NCBI GenBank assembly: GCA_017476545.1
Contig: JAFUZP010000006.1
Span: 33,193-97,192 of the forward strand
Source of the DNA: Alloprevotella sp.
Lineage (GTDB): Bacteria; Bacteroidota; Bacteroidia; Bacteroidales; Bacteroidaceae
DNA: 64,000 nt
Direction of reading: 5' to 3'
Shown here: piece after piece, positions 52,832 through 64,000 of the stretch
Layout of the letters: every line of letters starts with the position of its first letter
Numbering within the stretch: position 1 is the first letter of the stretch
The notes under the pieces: generated by a model
Database searches by the model: none
Told to the model about the DNA's origin: nothing
The model's input: only the letters and a program-made list of their open reading frames with translations
Made by a program: the position numbers and the translations under genes

Positions 52832-52913
52832 TCCCATGCGCTTGGGAAAATTTTCCCGACAGCCTATGAAAAAAATCCCGCGCACCTGGGAAAAAAATCC
52901 CAAGCGCACGGGA
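52832..52913. repeat. 22-bp-phased palindromic array (family III, 4 units)
   Basis: Sixteen-base cores start at 52832, 52854, 52876 and 52898, exactly 22 bp apart: TCCCATGCGCTTGGGA, TCCCGACAGCCTATGA, TCCCGCGCACCTGGGA, TCCCAAGCGCACGGGA. The 6-nt spacers are A/T only (aaattt, aaaaaa, aaaaaa). Units 1 and 4 are reverse complements with one mismatch. It lies between tRNA-Ser and the SDR gene, immediately past the SDR stop. Confidence 0.85.
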
Positions 52914-52929
52914 CATTTTGGGACAAGGC

Positions 52930-53703
52930 TTATACGCAGGTGTAACCGCCGTCAACGGGCAGTGCGACGCCCGTGACGTAGCTCGAGGCGGGGGAGGCGA
53001 GGAAAATGGCGGCGGAGTCCAGCTCGCCTTCCTTGCCGTAGCGCTCCTGCGGGATGGCGCCCTTCGCATACTCGGAGAACCAGTCCGTCTCCAGCGTCTC
53101 CTTCGTCAGCGGTGTCCAGAAGTAGCCCGGGCAGATGGTGTTCACCGTGATGCCGTACTTGCCCCACTCGGCAGCCAGACCGCGCGAAAGGTTCACGACG
53201 CCACCCTTGGCGGCGTGGTAGGGCGAGCAGGGAGCAATTTTGTTGCCCACCAGACCGTACATGGAGGCGATGTTGATGATGCGCCCGTAGCCGGCCGGTA
53301 TCATGGCGTGCTTAGCCACGGCGCGCGCCATGCGGAACGTGCCGAAGAGGTCTATCTGCATCTCGTTGTCAAACTGTGCGTCCGTGATGTCCTCGGCGGG
53401 AGCCACGGCGCCCGTGCCGGCGTTGTTGATGAGGATGTCGATGCGGCCGAAGCGCTCCATCGTCTGCTTCACCACGTCCTCCACCTGCTCCGTCACCGTG
53501 ACGTCGCAGCGGATGGGGAGCACCTCCACGCCGAAGTCGCGGCGCAGTTCCGCAGCCACCTCCTCCAGCTTCTCCATGCGGCGCGCTATGGGCACGATGT
53601 TACATCCCTGGTTCGCCAGTGCGCGGGCCATCTGCACACCCAGGCCACCGGAGCATCCCGTCACGATGGCCACATGACCTTGAAGGTCGAAATAGTTCTT
53701 CAT
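52930..53703 (-). CDS. Short-chain dehydrogenase/reductase (SDR)
   Basis: A 257-residue soluble NAD(P)-dependent oxidoreductase. The Rossmann motif TGCSGGLG begins near residue 15, NNAG near 91, and the catalytic Ser-Tyr-Lys set is completed by YHAAK near 160. The classical SDR length and the GGYT end match gluconate 5-dehydrogenase or 3-oxoacyl-ACP-reductase-like enzymes, which cannot be told apart here. It is read leftward 43 bp after the GH2 gene on the same strand, so sugar-acid or sugar metabolism is a reasonable guess. Array III starts 16 bp past its stop. Confidence 0.88.
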   Translation of the reverse strand: MKNYFDLQGHVAIVTGCSGGLGVQMARALANQGCNIVPIARRMEKLEEVAAELRRDFGVEVLPIRCDVTVTEQVEDVVKQTMERFGRIDILINNAGTGAVAPAEDITDAQFDNEMQIDLFGTFRMARAVAKHAMIPAGYGRIINIASMYGLVGNKIAPCSPYHAAKGGVVNLSRGLAAEWGKYGITVNTICPGYFWTPLTKETLETDWFSEYAKGAIPQERYGKEGELDSAAIFLASPASSYVTGVALPVDGGYTCV

Positions 53704-53746
53704 TACTGTGTGGTTTTTTGTTAATACTATGGAATAAAAGACTCTC

Positions 53747-57883
<4,137 letters not shown>

Positions 57884-57901
57884 CTAAAGACAAGATACGA
57901 C

Positions 57902-59920
57902 ATGATTGTTTGCATAGCAGAAAAACCGAGCGTGGCGCGCGACATCGCCCGCATCCTGGGTGCCACCGCACAGCACGACGGCTACTTGGAAGGCAACGGA
58001 TACCAAGTGACGTGGACCTTCGGTCACCTCTGCGAACTGAAGATGCCTGAGGATTACACGCCCCTGTGGAAGCAGTGGGCACTCGGCCAGCTGCCGATGA
58101 TTCCCCCGCGCTTCGGCATACGCCTGAAGCACGACAGCGGCATCGCGAAGCAGTTCGACACCATCCAACGCCTCATGCAGCAGGCCGAAAGCATCATCAA
58201 CTGCGGCGATGCCGGGCAGGAGGGAGAACTCATCCAGCGCTGGGTGATGCAGAAGGCCGGGGCGAAGTGTCCCGTCCGGCGGCTCTGGATTTCCTCCATG
58301 ACGGACGAAGCCATCCGCGAGGGCTTTGCCAGCCTCAAACCGCAGGAGGACTACAAGAGCCTTTACGAGGCCGGGCTGTGCCGCGCCATAGGCGACTGGA
58401 TTCTCGGCATGAACGCCACGCGCCTCTATTCCCTCAAGTACGGGCGGCAGGGGCGGACCCGCACGCCACTCAGCATCGGGCGCGTGCAGACTCCGACGCT
58501 CGCCCTCATCGTCAACCGCCAGCTGGAGATTGAGCACTTCAAACCTGAACCCTACTGGGTGCTGGCCACCACTTACCGCGACACGCTGTTCACCGCCGTG
58601 ATGGAAGAGGGCGAGCGCGGATTCCGCAGCGAAGAGGAAGGCGCAGAAGCACTGCAAAGGATTGAGGGGAAGCCTTTCACCGTCACATCGGTAGAGAAGA
58701 AGAGCGGCAAGGAGGCACCGCCACGCCTCTTCGACCTCACCTCCCTGCAGGTGGAGTGCAACAAAAAGTTTAGTTTCAGTGCCGACACCACCCTCCAGCT
58801 CATCCAAAGTCTTTACGAGAAGAAGGTAACGACCTACCCGCGCGTGGATACCACCTTCCTGCCCGACGACGTATATCCCAAGTGCAAGGGCATCCTCAAC
58901 GGCATAGCCGGCCACTACGGTGACCTGCTCCAGCCCCTGCGCGGGGAGAAGCTGCGCAAAAGCAAGAAGGTCTTCGACACCGCGAAAGTCACAGACCACC
59001 ACGCCATCATCCCTACGGGCGTAGTTCCCAACAACCTCACGGACGTTGAGCGCCAGGTGTTCGACCTCGTTGCCCGCCGCTTCATCGCCTCGTTCTATCC
59101 CGACTGCGAGTTCGACACCACCACCGTACTCGGCGCGGTGGACGATGTGCCGTTCCGCGTCTCCGGCAAGGTTATCCGGAAAGCCGGCTGGCGCACCGTC
59201 TTCGCCAAGGACAAGCACGAAGAGGAGGAGGAAACCGCACGCAACGACGAGGAACGCACACTGCCCGCCTTCACGCGCGGCGAGTCCGGCCCGCACGCCC
59301 CCAGCCTCACGCAGAAGCAGACGCAGCCACCAAAGCCCTACACCGAGGCCACCCTCCTCCGGGCCATGGAGACGGCGGGTCGCACCGTGGAGGACGAGGA
59401 ACTGCGCGACGCGATGAAGGAAAACGGAATAGGCCGGCCTTCCACCCGTGCAGCCATCATCGAAACGCTCTTCCGCCGCAACTACATCCGCAAGCAGCGC
59501 AAGACGCTCATTGCCACGCCGACTGGCGTGGAGCTCATCGGCATCATCAAGGAGGAACTCCTCAAAAGCGCGGAACTCACCGGGCGGTGGGAGAAGAAGC
59601 TCCGCCAGATAGAACACCACGAGTACAGCCCCGCACAGTTCATCGACGAGATGAAGCGGATGATAACCGCCATCGTACAGCAAGTCCTGGCCGACACCAG
59701 CAACCGCAAGGTGGGGGAACCGGACGCGGACAAGGCGACCGCCAGGACGCAGGCCCGCAACGCTTCCGTCAAGGCGAAGCGCGCCACGCCCGCCCGTATC
59801 CGCGCCGGCATGAAGTGCCCCGTATGCGGACAGGGAAAAATCATCAAAGGCAAGGCGGCCTACGGCTGCTCCCGCTGGAAAGAGGGCTGCAGCTTCCGCA
59901 AGCCTTTCGCCGCAAAGTGA
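57902..59920 (+). CDS. topB: DNA topoisomerase III (TopB)
   Basis: A 672-residue type IA topoisomerase that breaks and rejoins one DNA strand and unlinks DNA. The Toprim domain spans residues about 1-140 (MIVCIAEKPSVARDIARILG, CGDAGQEGELIQRW). The central gate contains SIGRVQTPTLALIVNRQ and the active-site tyrosine in KKVTTYPRVDTTFLP. NGIGRPSTRAAII is conserved, and a C-terminal zinc ribbon is seen in MKCPVCGQGK...YGCSRWKEGC. The length is usual for Bacteroidota TopB proteins. Some such proteins sit on mobile elements, but nothing mobile is next to this one, and the ATPase upstream (18 bp) is likely cotranscribed. Confidence 0.95.
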   Translation: MIVCIAEKPSVARDIARILGATAQHDGYLEGNGYQVTWTFGHLCELKMPEDYTPLWKQWALGQLPMIPPRFGIRLKHDSGIAKQFDTIQRLMQQAESIINCGDAGQEGELIQRWVMQKAGAKCPVRRLWISSMTDEAIREGFASLKPQEDYKSLYEAGLCRAIGDWILGMNATRLYSLKYGRQGRTRTPLSIGRVQTPTLALIVNRQLEIEHFKPEPYWVLATTYRDTLFTAVMEEGERGFRSEEEGAEALQRIEGKPFTVTSVEKKSGKEAPPRLFDLTSLQVECNKKFSFSADTTLQLIQSLYEKKVTTYPRVDTTFLPDDVYPKCKGILNGIAGHYGDLLQPLRGEKLRKSKKVFDTAKVTDHHAIIPTGVVPNNLTDVERQVFDLVARRFIASFYPDCEFDTTTVLGAVDDVPFRVSGKVIRKAGWRTVFAKDKHEEEEETARNDEERTLPAFTRGESGPHAPSLTQKQTQPPKPYTEATLLRAMETAGRTVEDEELRDAMKENGIGRPSTRAAIIETLFRRNYIRKQRKTLIATPTGVELIGIIKEELLKSAELTGRWEKKLRQIEHHEYSPAQFIDEMKRMITAIVQQVLADTSNRKVGEPDADKATARTQARNASVKAKRATPARIRAGMKCPVCGQGKIIKGKAAYGCSRWKEGCSFRKPFAAK

Positions 59921-59970
59921 AACGCCACTAACCAAACACCGCGTTTTTTCCCGCCCGGGGATGTTTTTCC

Positions 59971-60050
59971 TAACCCTATGGTTACGGTGAACCAACCCTA
60001 CGGTTACGCGAAACTAACCGCAGGGTCAGCAACTTGCATCCCTACGGGTT
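59971..60050. repeat. 22-bp-phased palindromic array E (family I, 4 units)
   Basis: Cores start at 59971, 59993, 60015 and 60037, exactly 22 bp apart: TAACCCTATGGTTA, CAACCCTACGGTTA, TAACCGCAGGGTCA, CATCCCTACGGGTT. Spacers are cggtgaac, cgcgaaac and gcaacttg; the first is the exact reverse complement of gttcaccg in array B, so this array is in the opposite orientation. Confidence 0.88.
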
Positions 60051-60088
60051 TCCGCCTCCCACCCGCCCACGGTTAGCGGCTGCCTGAC

Positions 60089-60125
60089 CGGCAGGGGGAC
60101 GGCCTGCGATGCCGTCCCCCTGCCG
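60089..60125. terminator. Perfect 15-bp GC-rich hairpin after topB
   Basis: CGGCAGGGGGACGGC (60089-60103) pairs perfectly with GCCGTCCCCCTGCCG (60111-60125) around a 7-nt loop. No T run follows on the plus strand, so termination would need another factor; it may be a transcription boundary between topB and the surface protein gene. Confidence 0.55.
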
Positions 60126-60202
60126 CCCCTTCCCCATCGTCTCCTTCCCCGTCGGAATCCGCCCCGTTTTTTGCGTGCATTGCAAAAAAAAACGCCGGAA
60201 TA

Positions 60203-60232
60203 TTTGGTAGTACATATATATATATATATTGC
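60203..60232 (+). promoter_or_regulatory. Candidate promoter with an (AT)8 spacer tract
   Basis: TTTG (60203-60206), 18 bases, then TATATTGC (60225-60232), a weak -7 match. An (AT)8 dinucleotide tract (60214-60229) fills much of the spacer and overlaps the -7 element. A gain or loss of one AT unit would change the spacing by two bases. The gene start lies about 100 bp downstream. Confidence 0.4.
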
Positions 60233-60334
60233 GTGCGGAATTTTGTCCGCCTTGTCGCCCGCCACAGCGGGTGCGCCCTGGGCGGCTCCATCGGCACACA
60301 ACATTCAATAACATATTTAATAACTCACGCAATT

Positions 60335-63300
60335 ATGAAACAACCGAGATTTACTCATCTCCTCACGCTGCTGGTCGGCCTCATGGCCACGGCGGCAACG
60401 GCAGCGGTCACCGAGCCAACGCTCACGACCGATGCCAGTAACCCGGTCTATTACGCCATCAAGAACTACCGGTCGGGGAACTATGCTACCTATCTGGGCA
60501 GCAGCACAGCGCTGGGGCAGCGCAACGGCCTGACCTACGCCGCCCTGTGGTACTTCACGGCGAGCGGCGACGGCGTAAGCCTCGTGCCGGCGGTTGACCC
60601 CAGTATGAAACAGGCGACCGCCAGTTCCGCTACGGCTGAAGGAGCCACGTGGTACGTGAAAGAGAACCCCTACAACACGGGGCGCTTCTGCGTCAGCCTG
60701 ACGAGCGACCTTTCCGACAACTGCTGGGACGACCAGGGTAACAACGGACAAATCGGCTATTGGCATCCCAGTGGTAGTGACTATGCAGGCACTTCCTGGG
60801 ACATTGAGCCCATCAGCGCAGAGACCGCCGCCGCTTTGGAGGCGGACTGGAACTCTTATCCCGTGAACATCAGCAAGGCAGCAGGGTTTACCAACACCAA
60901 TCGCTTCACCACGTCCATCTCGCTGGGCACCCAGTCCATCGCCATCCCGACAAAGGGATTGGGTACGCTGGCCTACCGCTTCATCAGCGATGAGAAGTTC
61001 ACTGCCTACAGCGGCACCTCTGTAGCTCCGGCCATCGGGTATCAAGGTCAGTGGATGCACGGAATTTGTTTTATCGACCTGAATAACGACGGCGACTTCG
61101 ACGATGGCGGCGAGTTGGTGTCCCACTCCGAGTACCGCGATGCTGACGTATTTGGAAATGTCGCCGGCACAACGCTGCCCGAGTTCACCTTGCCCGCAAC
61201 TACCGGGACGTACCGTATGCGCTACATGGTAATATGGGCCGCTGACGGCGCGCCGGATTCACGCGGCACAAGCAGTATGATCAATAACGGCGGCATCATT
61301 TATGACGTGATGCTCGACGTAATCACCGCTTCCGATGAGCAAATGGATGCTTTTGCCAAGATGGGTAGCTGGTTAGAGAAGACTAAGTTGGTGACGGATG
61401 CCTCCAACTACATTTCCAACGCGAAGCAAGGCGACGAGGGCTCTTATGAAGCCCTGCTTGACAACAACTTCTCCACCTACTTCCACTCGGCATGGAGCGG
61501 CTCGATGGCCGGCACCGCCGGCCACGACCTGCAGGTAAGGCTTCCGGAGGACATCGATGCGCTCTACCTGTACTACGTCACCCGCAGCACGGGCACGGGC
61601 TACCCGACAGGCTTCCGCATCGACGGCAGTAACAACGCCGCCGACTTCAGCAGCGCAGGCGGCAGTACATGGACCAACAGCGTGGCCACGCTGGACGGCA
61701 CCGGCATGCCGACCCTAGGCTCCCAGCCGTATTCGTCCGCCAAGATCCAGCTGAGCGGTTCCTACCAGTACCTCCGCTTTGTTCCCAGCATCGGCAACAA
61801 CCAGGGAGGGAACTGGTTCTGCCTGGCAGAGTTCGGCGTGTATTCCGCCGACCCCCGCGCCGAAGCGGCCCGCGCGTTCCTGGCGTCCGCCCCGACCAAT
61901 GCCGCCGACCTGACCGACGAGCAGATAGCGGAGATCAACAGCATTGACGCGGACGTCACCGCGCTGCAGAATGAAATCGCCAATGCCGCAACACGCTCGC
62001 AACTGAGGGATCTCCTCACCGAGGCCAACACTATCTACACAGAAGGTGAGGCCGGAGCCGCAAGTGTAAAGGTGGGCTACCCCACAAGCGCTGCGCTCAG
62101 CACTTTCAAGACGAAGATCGATGCCGCACAGGACGTACAGGACAACGGGGGCGACTACGAGGCCGCCGTCACTGAACTCCAAGCCGCGATAGCAACCGTA
62201 AAGGCATTTGGAAACACGGTTTATACCCCGCGCACGGACGTTTACTACACCATCACCAGCGGCCGCGGCTCCATGGTTTACGACGCCAGCCACAGCGCTT
62301 CCACCGATGCCGACGGCAACGAGTTCCTCTGGTACTCCACCAGCCTGGACAACACCGACGAGAACCACCTCTGGGGCTTCATCGAGCGGGACGGCAAGTA
62401 CTACATGTACAACGTCGGCAAGCGCCAGTTCGCCAACGTAACGCAGAGCGGCTCCTACCACGAAAGCAACGGGGACGGCCACACGTGGATGTTCTCCGAC
62501 GCCCCCTCCGCCGTTGTGCTCGATGCGGGCGAGAGCAACTGGGTGACAGCCCCGAACGTACGCGTCCGCGCCACTTCCGAAGTGACCGGCAAGCAGTACG
62601 CCATGTCGATCAGCACATCCTACACCGGCCCGGTCATCGCCTACGACGCGGTGAACGACGGGGGCGTCCCCATGGCGTTCGCCCTGAGCCCCGTTGCCGT
62701 CAATGCTGAGGTTACGGCGGCCATCGAGGCGCTGCTCGAGGACCTCACGCCCTACGTCACGGCCCTGCAGGAAGCCATCGACGCCGCCAGCGGCATAGAC
62801 ACCGGGGCCGGCCTGAACCAGTATGCGGCCAGCGAAGCCTTCACGGCGGCCCTCGCCGCAGCCCGGACGGAAGTGGCCAGCGACGAGGCCACGAAGGAAA
62901 GCCTTACCGCCGCCCGCGAGGCCCTTGTGGCCGCTACGGCAGCCCTCACCCTCAACCAGCCGGAAGCCGGCAGCTTCCTCCGCATCTATTCCGTACAGCA
63001 GGGCGGCTATGTCAGCTCCACGGTGGACGCGAGCGTCGCAGCCCCCTGGAACACCTACTTCACCTGCAACAAGCCGCAGGACGAGCAGGGGACAATCTGG
63101 TACTACAGCGGCACGCACAGGCTGCTCAACTATGCCACGGGCCTGAACTCCGGCAACTTCACCGCCGCCGAAGCCGGCGATGACGCGGGCGTGGCCTTTG
63201 ACTTCCCGGCAGCCGTGAACGGCACAGGCAGCTACTGGGTGCACACTGAAGAAAACAAGTACTGGTATGCAGGCACTCCCACGATTGACAACTACAGCAA

Positions 63301-63886
63301 CCCGTCCGCAGTGCCCAACACGCTCTTCACGCTCTCCTACGTTGAATCCCTCCCCGTTGAGGTTACTTCCGCCGGCTGGGCAACGCTGAACCTGCCCGTA
63401 GCGGTCGAGGTTCCCGAGGGCGTTACGGCCTACGTGGGCAAGATTGAGGGCGAGATGCTGAACTTCTCCGAAGTGGGCGGTGTGCTTCCCGCCAACACGC
63501 CCGTCATCCTTGAGGCCGCCGCCGGCACCTACGACTTCGCCATCACCGACGCGGAGGGTACGGTTGAGGCCGGCTACGACGCGCTTGTCGGCACCATCGC
63601 CGCACAGACCTGCGAGGCGGAGGAGTACTACACGCTCCAGATGCGCGACGGCGAAGCGGGCATGTACCCGTACAGTGGCACGAAGCTGAAGGGCTTCAAG
63701 GCCTTCATGAGCACGGCCACGGCCGCCGGTGTTCGCGGCTTCGCGTTCGGCGGTGTGCAGACCGGCCTTAGCGGCGTTGAGACCTCCGGCGCATCCCGCG
63801 CCGCGATATACGACCTTCAGGGCCGCCGCGTGCAGCAGGGCCGCAAGGGTGTGTATGTAGTGAACGGTAAGAAAGTGTTGTTCTAA
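60335..63886 (+). CDS. Large surface protein with GEVED-like, discoidin-like and FIVAR-like regions
   Basis: A 1183-residue secreted protein. A signal peptide (KQPRFTHLLTLLVGLMATAATAA) begins at 60335. Residues about 195-325 hold a GEVED-like domain (GYQGQWMHGICFIDLNNDGDFDDG...YRMRYMVIWA...INNGGIIYDVMLDV) related to that of the GH16 protein. About 355-510 is discoidin-like (SYEALLDNNFSTYFHSAW). Two helical FIVAR-like segments follow (about 540-630 and 800-870, YEAAVTELQAAIATVKA and ESLTAAREALVAATAALTL), separated by a beta-trefoil-like region. The C-terminus IYDLQGRRVQQGRKGVYVV, NGKKVLF is the compact sorting signature. It probably binds carbohydrate at the cell surface. The Y-x-KP peptide gene follows 21 bp downstream. 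Confidence 0.78.
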   Translation: MKQPRFTHLLTLLVGLMATAATAAVTEPTLTTDASNPVYYAIKNYRSGNYATYLGSSTALGQRNGLTYAALWYFTASGDGVSLVPAVDPSMKQATASSATAEGATWYVKENPYNTGRFCVSLTSDLSDNCWDDQGNNGQIGYWHPSGSDYAGTSWDIEPISAETAAALEADWNSYPVNISKAAGFTNTNRFTTSISLGTQSIAIPTKGLGTLAYRFISDEKFTAYSGTSVAPAIGYQGQWMHGICFIDLNNDGDFDDGGELVSHSEYRDADVFGNVAGTTLPEFTLPATTGTYRMRYMVIWAADGAPDSRGTSSMINNGGIIYDVMLDVITASDEQMDAFAKMGSWLEKTKLVTDASNYISNAKQGDEGSYEALLDNNFSTYFHSAWSGSMAGTAGHDLQVRLPEDIDALYLYYVTRSTGTGYPTGFRIDGSNNAADFSSAGGSTWTNSVATLDGTGMPTLGSQPYSSAKIQLSGSYQYLRFVPSIGNNQGGNWFCLAEFGVYSADPRAEAARAFLASAPTNAADLTDEQIAEINSIDADVTALQNEIANAATRSQLRDLLTEANTIYTEGEAGAASVKVGYPTSAALSTFKTKIDAAQDVQDNGGDYEAAVTELQAAIATVKAFGNTVYTPRTDVYYTITSGRGSMVYDASHSASTDADGNEFLWYSTSLDNTDENHLWGFIERDGKYYMYNVGKRQFANVTQSGSYHESNGDGHTWMFSDAPSAVVLDAGESNWVTAPNVRVRATSEVTGKQYAMSISTSYTGPVIAYDAVNDGGVPMAFALSPVAVNAEVTAAIEALLEDLTPYVTALQEAIDAASGIDTGAGLNQYAASEAFTAALAAARTEVASDEATKESLTAAREALVAATAALTLNQPEAGSFLRIYSVQQGGYVSSTVDASVAAPWNTYFTCNKPQDEQGTIWYYSGTHRLLNYATGLNSGNFTAAEAGDDAGVAFDFPAAVNGTGSYWVHTEENKYWYAGTPTIDNYSNPSAVPNTLFTLSYVESLPVEVTSAGWATLNLPVAVEVPEGVTAYVGKIEGEMLNFSEVGGVLPANTPVILEAAAGTYDFAITDAEGTVEAGYDALVGTIAAQTCEAEEYYTLQMRDGEAGMYPYSGTKLKGFKAFMSTATAAGVRGFAFGGVQTGLSGVETSGASRAAIYDLQGRRVQQGRKGVYVVNGKKVLF

Positions 63887-63907
63887 CCCCCACAAACGAC
63901 TACTGAT

Positions 63908-64000
63908 ATGAAGAAGTACACCAAGCCCAGTATGCGGGCAGTGCGCCTCCACGAGCGCGAGGCGTTGCTGACGACCTCCATTCCCATCGGCACGGACCCC
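63908..64000 (+). CDS. Start of a small peptide gene with the KYxKPxM...LLxxS motif (partial)
   Basis: The window ends after 31 codons. The N-terminus begins MKKYTKPSMRAVRLHEREA, followed by LLTTSIPIGTDP, with no signal peptide and the same pattern as residues 31-50 of the protein at 2708-3349 (KYVKPAMKVFKLDCGLLAAS). It starts 21 bp after the surface protein gene and is therefore probably in the same transcript. It cannot be classified from what is visible; a small secreted peptide or a precursor peptide are options. Confidence 0.55.
   Translation, partial: MKKYTKPSMRAVRLHEREALLTTSIPIGTDP

Noticed and set aside
57902-59920. Mobile-element origin of topB
   Set aside because: Some Bacteroidota topB-like genes lie on conjugative elements, but no integrase, relaxase, tra gene or attachment repeat is adjacent.
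57884-59995. A 703-codon open frame on the minus strand opposite topB
   Set aside because: It is fully antisense to a strongly supported gene, has no family motif and reflects high GC content. Similar long shadows lie opposite the surface proteins (16452-18470, 61715-63952) and glycosidases.

Overview
This is a GC-rich stretch of chromosome from a member of Bacteroidota, order Bacteroidales, most likely a Prevotellaceae-like lineage. The evidence is the TAnnTTTG type of -7 promoter element in front of many genes, often with a TTG/TTTG about 19-20 bases upstream. Other signs are secreted proteins ending in a compact DLQGRRV...NGKK C-terminus or a full type IX secretion (T9SS) sorting domain, a TonB-linked outer-membrane barrel, a BACON-domain lipoprotein, a CcsA-type cytochrome c assembly protein and a BlaI/M56 regulatory pair. 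No insertion sequence, prophage or CRISPR array was seen; most of the window is core chromosome plus a carbohydrate-active and surface-protein component.

Layout. 0-9 kb: a GT2 glycosyltransferase with a G9 tract, dnaB, a small exported-looking protein, and a blaI-like/M56-TonB/outer-membrane-barrel cluster read leftward. 9.6-19 kb: a lipoprotein, a sodium:solute symporter (NSS), an HD phosphohydrolase, lptD, a BACON lipoprotein and a large surface protein. 19.3-27 kb: a heterodimeric ABC exporter and a GH85 endo-N-acetylglucosaminidase, both leftward. 27-34 kb: amidase, MCE/MlaD protein, dnaA, a GH127-like fragment and an SF1 helicase. 34-38 kb: a GH29 fucosidase-GH16 glucanase operon. 38-47.5 kb: a DUF805 protein, groES-groEL, an M48 lipoprotein, then a GHL10 hydrolase-homoserine dehydrogenase-CcsA operon. 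47.5-53 kb: an unassigned structured RNA, a repeat-tailed lipoprotein, recJ-recQ and tRNA-Ser(UGA). 53-64 kb: SDR oxidoreductase and GH2 beta-galactosidase (leftward), an orphan FecE-like ATPase with topB, a large surface protein, and the start of a small peptide gene cut by the window end.

How it fits together. GH85, GH29 and GH2 enzymes could act in sequence on host-type N-glycans, and GH16 on beta-glucans; the GH85 and GH16 enzymes carry sorting-like C-termini and are probably displayed or secreted. Envelope functions (lptD, MCE protein, amidase, ABC exporter, M48, outer-membrane barrel) and DNA maintenance (dnaA, dnaB, recJ, recQ, topB, SF1 helicase) are interspersed.

Most unusual content. 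(1) Intergenic arrays of short palindromes repeat with an exact 22-bp step; one sequence family (TA-A/C-CC-N4-GG-N-TA plus 8-nt spacers) occurs in five full arrays and two shorter copies, and two unrelated families (23-bp and 22-bp steps) share the same design. (2) An aspartokinase/homoserine dehydrogenase has lost about 170 residues of its kinase domain in frame. (3) A G9 tract lies inside a glycosyltransferase. (4) A roughly 270-nt structured RNA has its own promoter and terminator. (5) A BlaI-type promoter has twin dyads, one of them overlapping the -7 element.
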